A DNA stretch of 56,686 bases from JACQGD01 sp045628725 (lineage in GTDB: Bacteria > Patescibacteriota > Saccharimonadia > Saccharimonadales > Saccharimonadaceae). This document shows positions 8,937 to 15,943 of this stretch, piece by piece (positions within the stretch are counted from its first letter, which is position 1; each line of letters starts with the position of its first letter). The notes beneath the pieces are model-generated. The model saw only the letters and a program-made list of their open reading frames with translations. It made no database searches and was not told the DNA's origin. Where the stretch lies: assembly GCA_045628725.1 (NCBI GenBank), contig JAZQPT010000057.1, forward strand, positions 1 to 56,686. Direction: 5' to 3'. A program made the position numbers and the translations under genes.

Positions 8937-10310
8937 TTAGTTTTTATCCTCGAGTGATTTAGCAAACGCAAGCAACAGTGCGTCTGATTTTTGCTGTCCC
9001 ATCAGCTGTACACCAACAGGCAAACCTGCACCCGTAGCGCCGGCAGGCATGCTAATTGCCGGAATACCAGCCAAACTCGGTGCGACGGTCATAATATCCG
9101 CAAGATACATCTTTACCGGATCAGCCGTGTTCTCGCCTAGTTTAAATGCAGGTGTCGGACTGACAGGCCCAATCAAAATATCGTAGCTGTTAAATAATGT
9201 ATTGAATTCATCGATAAGCAGCGTCCGCGCCTTTTGTGCTTGTTGGTAGTAAGCATCAAAAAATCCACTTGATAATACATAGCTACCAATCATAATACGA
9301 CGCTTATTCTCTGTTACAAATCCCTCGTCACGGGTTTTACCGTACAGTTCGGCAAGTGTTTTTACTTCGCTCGCACGAGTACCGTAACGAATGCCGTCAT
9401 ATCGCGCCAAATTACTGCTAATTTCAGCAGGCACGATAATGTAATACATCGCTAGGCTATATTCGATCATCGGTACGCTTACTTCAGTCACCTCATGACC
9501 GGCAGCTACGGCTTTTTGAATATATTCGTTAACGCGAGATTTTACGTCAGCATCGACATCATCCGTCATAAATTCCTTGACAACACCAATCTTCAACCGT
9601 TCCTTAGGCTGCTCAGGCGAGAAAAAGTTGGGCAATGTCGTCATGTCATTAACGTCCTGGCCGGCCATAATATCCATCACGAGCGTCGCATCGTCAGCAT
9701 TGGTCGCAAACGTACCGATTGTATCTGTACTACTAGCCATTGCAACGACTCCATAACGAGAAACAGTACCATAGGTAGGTTTCACCCCTACGACCCCGTT
9801 AAAGCTCGCCGGCTGACGAATCGATCCACCAGTGTCAGTGCCTAGTGCAAACGGAACAATATCCAGCGCTGTTACAACAGCAGATCCGCCACTACTACCA
9901 CCGGCAACTCGTGTTTGGTCATGAGCGTTTTTTGTCGGACCATAGGCAGAGTTTTCAGTACTGCCGCCATGAGCAAACGCATCGAGGTTTGCTTTACCAA
10001 TACAAATTGCGCCTTCGGACTCTAACCGTTCAACGGCAGTCGACTGAACCGGAGCCATAAAATCTTTCAGTAGAGTACTGGCTGCGGTCGTTGGTGCGCC
10101 AAATGCAAGAAAATTATCCTTTACAACAAACGGCACACCAGCCAATTTACCGGTTATCTCACCGCTATCAACTGCTTGAGCGCGGCGAAGCGCTCTTTCT
10201 TCAGTAAGAGTCAGTAGAGCATTATACGATTCGTGCTCTTTAGCTTTCTGAATAGCCCCTTGCACAGATTCAAGTGCTGATCGATGCTGAAAATCTGAAA
10301 TCTTTACCAT
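8937..10310 (-). CDS. gatA: Aspartyl/glutamyl-tRNA amidotransferase subunit A
   Basis: The 457-residue amidase-signature subunit that releases ammonia from glutamine. The catalytic Lys is in PFVVKDNF (about residue 63), and the cis-Ser/Ser pair is in the Gly/Ser-rich GGSSGGSAV segment (about residues 136-144). GTDTGGSIRQPA carries the nucleophile Ser region, and VGVKPTYGTVSRYG follows as in all GatA proteins. The C-terminal PAISMPAG is also conserved. It lies 2 bases after gatC and 2 bases before the HEPN-like gene. Confidence 0.96.
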   Translation of the reverse strand: MVKISDFQHRSALESVQGAIQKAKEHESYNALLTLTEERALRRAQAVDSGEITGKLAGVPFVVKDNFLAFGAPTTAASTLLKDFMAPVQSTAVERLESEGAICIGKANLDAFAHGGSTENSAYGPTKNAHDQTRVAGGSSGGSAVVTALDIVPFALGTDTGGSIRQPASFNGVVGVKPTYGTVSRYGVVAMASSTDTIGTFATNADDATLVMDIMAGQDVNDMTTLPNFFSPEQPKERLKIGVVKEFMTDDVDADVKSRVNEYIQKAVAAGHEVTEVSVPMIEYSLAMYYIIVPAEISSNLARYDGIRYGTRASEVKTLAELYGKTRDEGFVTENKRRIMIGSYVLSSGFFDAYYQQAQKARTLLIDEFNTLFNSYDILIGPVSPTPAFKLGENTADPVKMYLADIMTVAPSLAGIPAISMPAGATGAGLPVGVQLMGQQKSDALLLAFAKSLEDKN

Positions 10311-10312
10311 AA

Positions 10313-10603
10313 TTATAATACCTTCGGGACTTTAATTTGACTGTCTGAATATTCTGCAGGTAGCCCCAGCAGAACTTCGCGCGAAACACCGCTGTCGATA
10401 ACGACATCGTCGCGCCATACGTTTGACAAACCCGTCACTTGATAGGTTGGCTCAACTCCTGTGGTGTCTAGCTTTGAAAGCTGTTCGACATAGCCAAGAA
10501 TATTTTCTAAATCAGAACGAAGTTCATCGGACTCATCATCCGTCAGTTGCAGGCTACTTAATTGTGCGAGATGGCGCACGTCATCGCGAGAAATTTGTGT
10601 CAT
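10313..10603 (-). CDS. gatC: Aspartyl/glutamyl-tRNA amidotransferase subunit C
   Basis: A 96-residue small subunit that bridges GatA and GatB. It begins MTQISRDDVRHLAQLSSLQL, the usual GatC start, and has LENILGYVEQLSKLDTTGVEPTY (the conserved helix and VEPT motif) and WRDD. A longer reading frame reaches 10717, but its extra 38 residues do not look like GatC, and the promoter lies inside that stretch. The TATAAT hexamer ends 6 bases before the ATG at 10603, so gatC is leaderless and heads the gatC-gatA-HEPN-gatB-NUDIX operon. Confidence 0.94.
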   Translation of the reverse strand: MTQISRDDVRHLAQLSSLQLTDDESDELRSDLENILGYVEQLSKLDTTGVEPTYQVTGLSNVWRDDVVIDSGVSREVLLGLPAEYSDSQIKVPKVL

Positions 10604-10609
10604 ATGCCT

Positions 10610-10615
10610 ATTATA
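10610..10615 (-). promoter_or_regulatory. -10 element of leaderless gat operon promoter
   Basis: TATAAT on the minus strand, ending 6 bases before the gatC ATG. It lies inside the false N-terminal extension of the gatC frame and so decides the start. Confidence 0.65.
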
Positions 10616-10642
10616 ATACAATATGCCAGCAGATATAATAAT

Positions 10643-10671
10643 TTGATTTATATTATATAACGTGGTATAGT
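10643..10671 (+). promoter_or_regulatory. Sigma-70-type promoter of the lipoprotein cassette
   Basis: -35 TTGATT at 10643-10648, 17-base spacer, -10 TATAGT at 10666-10671. It predicts a leader of about 50 bases up to the ATG at 10732, ending in the strong ribosome binding site GAGGAGG. Confidence 0.6.
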
Positions 10672-10731
10672 TACTGCATGTGAGCTTACGGACAACCCGG
10701 TCAAAGCCACTGCACACGAGAGGAGGGCGCC

Positions 10732-11268
10732 ATGAGGCGTCTTTTTTGGTTCACATTGACATTAGTTGCCGTCATAGTCCTGTCCTCAGGATGTACTGAC
10801 CAAGGCAGCAGCGACAGCGTACGAACGTCATCAGACCAGGCCACGCCCGTCAGCACGACGATGACCGAGCAAGTCAGCGATGAACCGTACATGGCCACAC
10901 AGAATCACATCGTGATTCTGACAGACCTGACAGGTCCCGAGTATGCACCGCAGGAAACGAGGCCCTTTCTCAAATATGGGTGCAATACAACCATATCTGC
11001 AACCGAGAATAACCGGACTCCCCTGTTCGTCCATAGCGAGACCACCGACGTTGTCATGTATGCCATAGGGGCAGAGCCTCAATCGTTCCATTCGCCAAAA
11101 CCGATCGTTCTCCAGCCCGGCGTCAACGAGATTCAAATCCCCAAAATCTACCTGTCGAAACTGGGTGGAGTTGGCGGCGAATACCCGATGAGCATCGGTT
11201 CTGTATATGACGGGCGTGTACACGACTACAAAATGGTGTTCATCACGTCATCGCCATGTAAAAACTAA
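10732..11268 (+). CDS. Secreted lipoprotein of unknown function
   Basis: A 178-residue protein with a lipoprotein signal peptide: basic MRR, hydrophobic core, and lipobox LSSGC with the lipidated Cys at about residue 21. After a Ser/Thr-rich linker (to about residue 50) comes a globular domain of probable beta strands with two more Cys (in YGCN and SSPC) that could form a disulphide. Codon choice includes CTG, GAG, AGG and CCC more often than its neighbours. It has its own promoter, a GAGGAGG ribosome binding site and a strong terminator, so it is a self-contained cassette facing away from the gat operon. Transfer is possible but unproven. Confidence 0.7.
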   Translation: MRRLFWFTLTLVAVIVLSSGCTDQGSSDSVRTSSDQATPVSTTMTEQVSDEPYMATQNHIVILTDLTGPEYAPQETRPFLKYGCNTTISATENNRTPLFVHSETTDVVMYAIGAEPQSFHSPKPIVLQPGVNEIQIPKIYLSKLGGVGGEYPMSIGSVYDGRVHDYKMVFITSSPCKN

Positions 11269-11285
11269 CCCCCCCTCGCGTGCAT

Positions 11286-11326
11286 CACCTCCGCCCCACT
11301 CTAGTAGTGGCAAGCGGAGGTGTTTT
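11286..11326 (+). terminator. Rho-independent terminator of the lipoprotein cassette
   Basis: Perfect 9-bp stem CACCTCCGC (11286-11294) / GCGGAGGTG (11314-11322), with an inner CCACT/AGTGG stem, followed by TTTT. Confidence 0.8.
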
Positions 11327-11353
11327 GCATTTATAAGCTCTAGCGCTATATGA

Positions 11354-11359
11354 TACAAT
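11354..11359 (+). promoter_or_regulatory. -10 element of the GtrA-like gene
   Basis: TGATACAAT; TACAAT ends 11 bases before the ATG at 11371. The earlier in-frame ATG at 11350 lies inside this element, so it cannot be on the transcript. Confidence 0.55.
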
Positions 11360-11370
11360 GGACCGAACTG

Positions 11371-11844
11371 ATGAAACGAAAACAAAAAAAATCATTGCTC
11401 CATTTGCTGACTGAGTTTGCTAAATTACAGCTTGCTGGTTATATTCCTTTTTGGGGTAAATACCTTGGATTTGCAGCATTCGACAACTTTACGGCTATGC
11501 CAACATTCTTTGCGCTTCTCATTCCAATGATTTTTGCCAATATCTTATTCTTTATCGTTGATGAAAAGTGGGTGTTCTCTCAACCTAAACGTAAACGACA
11601 GACAGGCTACGCAGCAGCTAAGTTCGCACTATTTATTATCGTCAGCGAACTTGTCGTGTTAACTATCACCTACAGTCTATATAATTTTGCCGACGTTACA
11701 CCGTACATAGGTCAATTTATATCAGGTATCATTATGGCCGCTTGGACATTTTTTGGTTTGCGCTTTTGGGTATTCAAATCAGATTCTACACCCAAAACAA
11801 AAACGCGCCGTAAAGCGCGTTCTCGTCTTCCAAAGACAGTATAA
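11371..11844 (+). CDS. GtrA-like polytopic membrane protein
   Basis: A 157-residue protein starting MKRKQKKSLLHLL, with several hydrophobic segments (about residues 40-62, 78-100 and 110-135). The paired motifs EKWVF and RFWVF at the ends of membrane segments are typical of GtrA/DPMS-type proteins, which are thought to help move polyprenyl-linked sugars across the membrane. The C-terminus is a basic tail (KTKTRRKARSR). The start is placed at 11371 rather than 11350 because the promoter overlaps the upstream ATG. The gene ends one base before the convergent DEAD-box gene; a terminator for that gene is encoded inside this gene's last codons. Confidence 0.65.
   Translation: MKRKQKKSLLHLLTEFAKLQLAGYIPFWGKYLGFAAFDNFTAMPTFFALLIPMIFANILFFIVDEKWVFSQPKRKRQTGYAAAKFALFIIVSELVVLTITYSLYNFADVTPYIGQFISGIIMAAWTFFGLRFWVFKSDSTPKTKTRRKARSRLPKTV
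11793..11821 (-). terminator. Terminator of the DEAD-box gene, embedded in the opposite coding end
   Basis: On the minus strand AACGCGC / GCGCGTT forms a 7-bp stem with a 6-base loop and is followed by TTTTGTTTT. On the plus strand this is coding sequence for the basic tail of the GtrA-like protein. Confidence 0.7.
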
Positions 11845-13086
11845 CTATCGTTGTTCGATGAATGTGTGAGCGTGTCCGCTTGCACCACCACGACCAGTAC
11901 GGCCGATACGGTGAATGTAATCATCGTATGTCTGTGGTGTGTCGAAGTTAATCACATGTGATACATTCGGGATGTCGAGGCCACGAGCTGCAACGTCTGT
12001 TGCAACAAGTACTTTAACTCGTTCGTCCTTGAATTGCTTCAATGCACGCTGACGCTGAGACTGGTTTTTGTTACCATGGATAGCCGCAGACGGGATACCA
12101 CTTTGATCAAGGTGGTCGCTCAGACGCTGAACACCAAACTTTGTCTCACCAAATACGAGTACTTTAACGTAACCTGGCTGTTGTAGCAGTTCAGTTAGTA
12201 GATCGATTTTGTGATTCTTATCACGTGCTTCAATAACATCCTGCTCGACGTGTTCGCTAGTCTCTGACGTACGTACAGAAACAGTAACAGGGTCTTTTAG
12301 GAATGATTTTGTTAGTGATTCAATTTCTGGTGTGATTGTTGCACTAAAGAATAGTGTCTGACGCTCACGTGGCATTGCGTCAACAATTTGACGAATGTCA
12401 GGCAAGAAGCCCATGTCAAGCATTCGGTCAGCTTCGTCAAGGACAAGTGTCGTCATGTTGTCTAGTTTCAAGATGTTTCGTTGCATAAGGTCTTTTAGAC
12501 GACCCGGTGTACCGATAACAAAGTGAGGACGACGTTTCAGTTCACGAACTTGACGATCGACACTAACACCACCAACAATCAATGTTGAATAGAGGTTCAT
12601 GCCACGGCTAAATTCGCGGAACTGTTCGTCAATTTGCTGTGCAAGCTCACGAGTTGGCGCAACAATAAGTACGCTTGGTCGTAGCATGATGCCACTTTGA
12701 CGTTCGATGATAGGAAGCAAGAATGCAGCTGTTTTACCAGTACCAGTATTTGCAAGTCCGATAACGTCTCGTCCTTCAATAATATGTGGAATCGCCTGGT
12801 CCTGAATCGCACTTGGCGTTTCGTAACCTTTAGATATAATATTATGCTTTAGTTGAGAGCCGAATGGGAAGTCGACAAACTTGTGCTTTGATTCATACAC
12901 AACTTCGTCAGCTTTTGCGACTGCTTTGTTAGTAAATTTAGACGGGTGAATATACTTTTTCTGAGGACCTTTTCGTCCACCGCCGCCACCGCGTCGTCCG
13001 CCGCCACCGCCGCCGAAGCTGCGTACGCCAGATGATTGTGGTCGTGTTTGAGGGCGACCGCCCCTTCGTTGTTGGGTAAATGCCAT
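11845..13086 (-). CDS. DEAD-box ATP-dependent RNA helicase, RhlE-like
   Basis: A 413-residue SF2 RNA helicase with all motifs: Q-motif region (YETPSAIQDQAIP), motif I ANTGTGKTA (about residue 116), PTRELAQQ, TPGR, DEAD (about residue 216), SAT, and HRIGRTGRGG near the C-terminus. Unusually, the Arg/Gly-rich tract is at the N-terminus (about residues 7-45, GGGGGRRGGGGGRKG) rather than at the C-terminus; it likely binds RNA. It would remodel rRNA or mRNA structure. A leader of about 175 bases separates the sigma-70 promoter from the ATG, which may allow regulation, for example by temperature. Confidence 0.93.
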   Translation of the reverse strand: MAFTQQRRGGRPQTRPQSSGVRSFGGGGGGRRGGGGGRKGPQKKYIHPSKFTNKAVAKADEVVYESKHKFVDFPFGSQLKHNIISKGYETPSAIQDQAIPHIIEGRDVIGLANTGTGKTAAFLLPIIERQSGIMLRPSVLIVAPTRELAQQIDEQFREFSRGMNLYSTLIVGGVSVDRQVRELKRRPHFVIGTPGRLKDLMQRNILKLDNMTTLVLDEADRMLDMGFLPDIRQIVDAMPRERQTLFFSATITPEIESLTKSFLKDPVTVSVRTSETSEHVEQDVIEARDKNHKIDLLTELLQQPGYVKVLVFGETKFGVQRLSDHLDQSGIPSAAIHGNKNQSQRQRALKQFKDERVKVLVATDVAARGLDIPNVSHVINFDTPQTYDDYIHRIGRTGRGGASGHAHTFIEQR

Positions 13087-13267
13087 GTGTAATAACCTTT
13101 CGTTGTTATCAAGTTAATAGCTGTAGTGCAGTCAAAGGCCTAAAAGACCTAGAGAACAGCGAGAGGATATTTCGGTGGTGGCGCCATGGCACGTAATGTA
13201 TGTGCTCATATAATTAGTGCGCTCATCTTTGAAAGAGGCTCGACATTCTATCGAATGCAATAGTTTC

Positions 13268-13296
13268 ATTATAGCACATGCAACGTACTATTGCAA
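13268..13296 (-). promoter_or_regulatory. Sigma-70 promoter and long leader of the DEAD-box gene
   Basis: -35 TTGCAA (13291-13296), 17-base spacer, extended -10 TGCTATAAT (hexamer 13268-13273), all on the minus strand. The predicted start near 13261 gives a leader of about 175 bases to the ATG at 13086, containing a small hairpin (GCATTC/GAATGT). Confidence 0.65.
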
Positions 13297-13309
13297 GCTT
13301 TATGTCAAA

Positions 13310-15907
13310 TTACTGACGATAGAATGGATCTTGAGGAGGCTGAGGTTGCTGCTGGTTTGGTTGCGGCTGCGTTTGAGGATATTGAGGTAGTGACTGAGGA
13401 GCGTATGGCTGCGGCTGTGATTGCTGCTGTTGAGCGTATGGCTGCTGTTGAGGAGCATACTGTTGTGACTGCTGAGGATATTGCTGCTGGTACGGCGTAC
13501 TGAGTGGACGCGGCTGCTGTGGTTGTTGCTGCGTATACTGAGGTTGTGCGTACTGCGGCTGCGCTACGGATGTAGGCACAACTTGCTGCGTCTGCGCGCC
13601 GTAATGACCTACCCGGAGTGAATCTAGCCGACGTCGCTGCAATATATAGATAGCGGCGAACAGTAATGTCAGCACACTCATAGTGATAACGGCAGCTATC
13701 ATTACACCCACTAGTTGGTTCATAAGTGAAGTGTCGCTTGCAGAACCTTTTTTACTGGCCGCTAACTTTTGGAGTGGTTCAGCAAATACGTTGAATCGAT
13801 ACTGGCTTCCTGCGGATGCAAATTTGCTACTGGCTGTTGTGTAATCACCCTTCATATAGGCATCGACACCATTTTGCCAAGTAGTTGTTGCGTCACTGAT
13901 TGGACCAAGCGTCATATTGTTACTATCGAGTAGGTTTAATAGTTCATTCGATGACCGTATAGTACCCGTGGCAAAACATCGTTGATCTGGACAATAAGAC
14001 AGTCCGTACACGCCAAACCCAATTAATTCGCCTGATTTGTTAAATGCGCCCGCACCATCGTTACCTGGGATAATCGGTGCCTCTAGTTGTATAAGACGCT
14101 GATTGTCTTTTTCGTATGTCTGGTTAACCTTACCGCTTGTCACAACAGGTGCATTTTGGTTTTTACCAATCACCAGTGAACTGCCGCTGAACGCAGGATA
14201 ACCAATAATGTTTAGTATGTCGTTTGATTTTGTTACATCACCAGGTGCTACAAATACATTCTGAAACGAACCTTCGGCCTTCAGTAGCCCTACGTCTTTT
14301 GGTGGAGTAGCGCTGTCGAATGATTCTTGTGCCGATTTTAGTGCGTCGTAGTCAGAAGCAATAAATTTCGCTGAAATTACCGTATCAGAATACGCGAACG
14401 ATGGTCGTGAACCGGTGCTCGTGTCAAGAACGAGTGGCTTATCTGTTGGCTGTATAGCATAACTATACTGGTCTTTTACCGGCGTTACATAATCATCAGG
14501 AATAATTGAGCTAATATTCTCTATCTTTGCCAGCGCTTCTTGGTCACCAATCTGAGCGCCCGTCTTTAGGTAGTCTGCGTCAGAATCAAGAATCAGCCGC
14601 GCCTTTAGTAGATAATCCAGTACCCTATCTAGACGGCTTAATAAATCTTTTTGGCTATCGGCAAAATTAATATATCCATTTATCGCGTCTTTTGGATCGT
14701 AGCGAATAGCGTGGCCGGTTGTCGCAATATGTCCATCTTTAGACACAAAGGTGCCGCTCGACAAGTTGCTGACACAGGCGTCAGTCAGGGTCGTTGCAAT
14801 ATCGCCAGATGCTAATTTTAAGTTGAGATCAGCACAGTATAATGTACCGATTCGCACAACGCTTGGCTGATTCTTGGCGATAGCAGCCAGACTTATGCTA
14901 TTCATATTATATTCAGGCTTTACTGTTTCAAGTGGAAGCGGTTCAACCTCTTTTGTCTGGACAACTTTGTTTGATGACTCACTACTAGACTTGTCCGATA
15001 TAGTTGGCTGTGCAGCGGTGTCTGTCGGCGCATCTTCATCTTCACTCGCTTGCTCTGATTTTTGATATGACAAAGACTGCAATACCTGTTCGCTCAGTGC
15101 AGCATCATCGGCAGAATTCGGTCGCACGTTCGTGATACATGCAGCAATCGGCATGTCATTCTGAATCGTATAGTAGCAGTCGTCGTATTTATGATTGACG
15201 ATTCGATAATTTTCGTTCTTTGTCGTATAGCGAACCAGCTGATATTTGACGTCGTTAATTGTTTGACTGCTTGGCTTCGAAGCTTCGATTGAGACGGTTG
15301 TTCCGTCGTCGGCTGTTTTTGCCGCCAAACGCTTCTCGGTGCTCATTTGTACAAATAGACTTAACTGAGATAGTCCTTTGTAGTCGGGCTTCGCCTCATT
15401 AGCCTTTAAATCTGCACTCGTCACCGTAGAGCTAACAATCAGCTGAGGTGGATCGGTGACAGCGGCACGATCAGAATCGGTACTTTCTGCAGGAGTAATA
15501 CGAACGACATTATAATCTCGCGGTGTACGAAGATCGTCGTTCTCGAAATACGCGCTTATTCCCGGCTTTCCGTCTTTATCTAGTAGAGGAACAGTCTCGG
15601 CATAGCTTGTCAGCATCTGGTTGTCATATTTTAGACTAAACCCAAGGCTCGATTTAACAGGAACAAGCTTTGATAACTTACCCGGCTCCTGCAAGGTATT
15701 ACCTAACGCTACACGTGCTTCCTTATCGTCAACCGTTGTACGCGGAATAACAAAGAACAGACCAGCGCCAATAAGAATTGCCAGTACTAGCGTGACGATC
15801 AGAAGTATTTTTACGATTCTTTTTAGAGGTGAATGAAGCGTCTCCGTTTGGCTACGGATCGCTTGATTTTGTTGAGGGATGAAGGGGTTTGTTGGAGAAT
15901 CCTGCAT
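13310..15907 (-). CDS. Large surface trypsin-like pseudoprotease with two membrane segments and a Q/P-rich tail
   Basis: An 865-residue protein. A cytoplasmic N-terminus leads into a membrane segment at about residues 28-52 (IVKILLIVTLVLAILIGAGL), then a large outside region of about 680 residues, a second membrane segment near 735-760 (VGVMIAAVITMSVLTLLFAA), and a cytoplasmic tail of about 100 residues almost entirely Gln, Pro, Tyr and Ala. The middle of the outside region has a chymotrypsin-like fold signature: GTFVSKDGHIATTGHAI keeps the His (about residue 397), but the expected GNSGGP is GNDGAGAF (about residue 617), with Asp in place of the catalytic Ser. It is probably not an active protease. 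No exact family is recognised. Confidence 0.6.
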   Translation of the reverse strand: MQDSPTNPFIPQQNQAIRSQTETLHSPLKRIVKILLIVTLVLAILIGAGLFFVIPRTTVDDKEARVALGNTLQEPGKLSKLVPVKSSLGFSLKYDNQMLTSYAETVPLLDKDGKPGISAYFENDDLRTPRDYNVVRITPAESTDSDRAAVTDPPQLIVSSTVTSADLKANEAKPDYKGLSQLSLFVQMSTEKRLAAKTADDGTTVSIEASKPSSQTINDVKYQLVRYTTKNENYRIVNHKYDDCYYTIQNDMPIAACITNVRPNSADDAALSEQVLQSLSYQKSEQASEDEDAPTDTAAQPTISDKSSSESSNKVVQTKEVEPLPLETVKPEYNMNSISLAAIAKNQPSVVRIGTLYCADLNLKLASGDIATTLTDACVSNLSSGTFVSKDGHIATTGHAIRYDPKDAINGYINFADSQKDLLSRLDRVLDYLLKARLILDSDADYLKTGAQIGDQEALAKIENISSIIPDDYVTPVKDQYSYAIQPTDKPLVLDTSTGSRPSFAYSDTVISAKFIASDYDALKSAQESFDSATPPKDVGLLKAEGSFQNVFVAPGDVTKSNDILNIIGYPAFSGSSLVIGKNQNAPVVTSGKVNQTYEKDNQRLIQLEAPIIPGNDGAGAFNKSGELIGFGVYGLSYCPDQRCFATGTIRSSNELLNLLDSNNMTLGPISDATTTWQNGVDAYMKGDYTTASSKFASAGSQYRFNVFAEPLQKLAASKKGSASDTSLMNQLVGVMIAAVITMSVLTLLFAAIYILQRRRLDSLRVGHYGAQTQQVVPTSVAQPQYAQPQYTQQQPQQPRPLSTPYQQQYPQQSQQYAPQQQPYAQQQQSQPQPYAPQSLPQYPQTQPQPNQQQPQPPQDPFYRQ
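13320..13560 (-). repeat. Low-complexity Gln/Pro/Tyr-coding repeat tract
   Basis: Imperfect repeats of CAG/CAA-Pro-Tyr codons (units such as QPQYA and YAQQQ) encode the tail of the pseudoprotease. The same bases give a spurious open frame on the plus strand. Confidence 0.8.
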
Positions 15908-15943
15908 GCTTATGCTTAGTTTAGCATATCAGCACTATTCAAC

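Noticed and set aside
10604..10717. N-terminal extension of gatC
   Set aside because: The promoter TATAAT lies within it and the peptide is unlike any GatC.
11350..11370. Earlier ATG for the GtrA-like gene
   Set aside because: It lies inside the TGATACAAT -10 element and so cannot be on the mRNA.
13291..13503. Plus-strand frame rich in Ala, Glu and Val
   Set aside because: It is the antisense shadow of the CAG/CAA repeat tract in the pseudoprotease tail.
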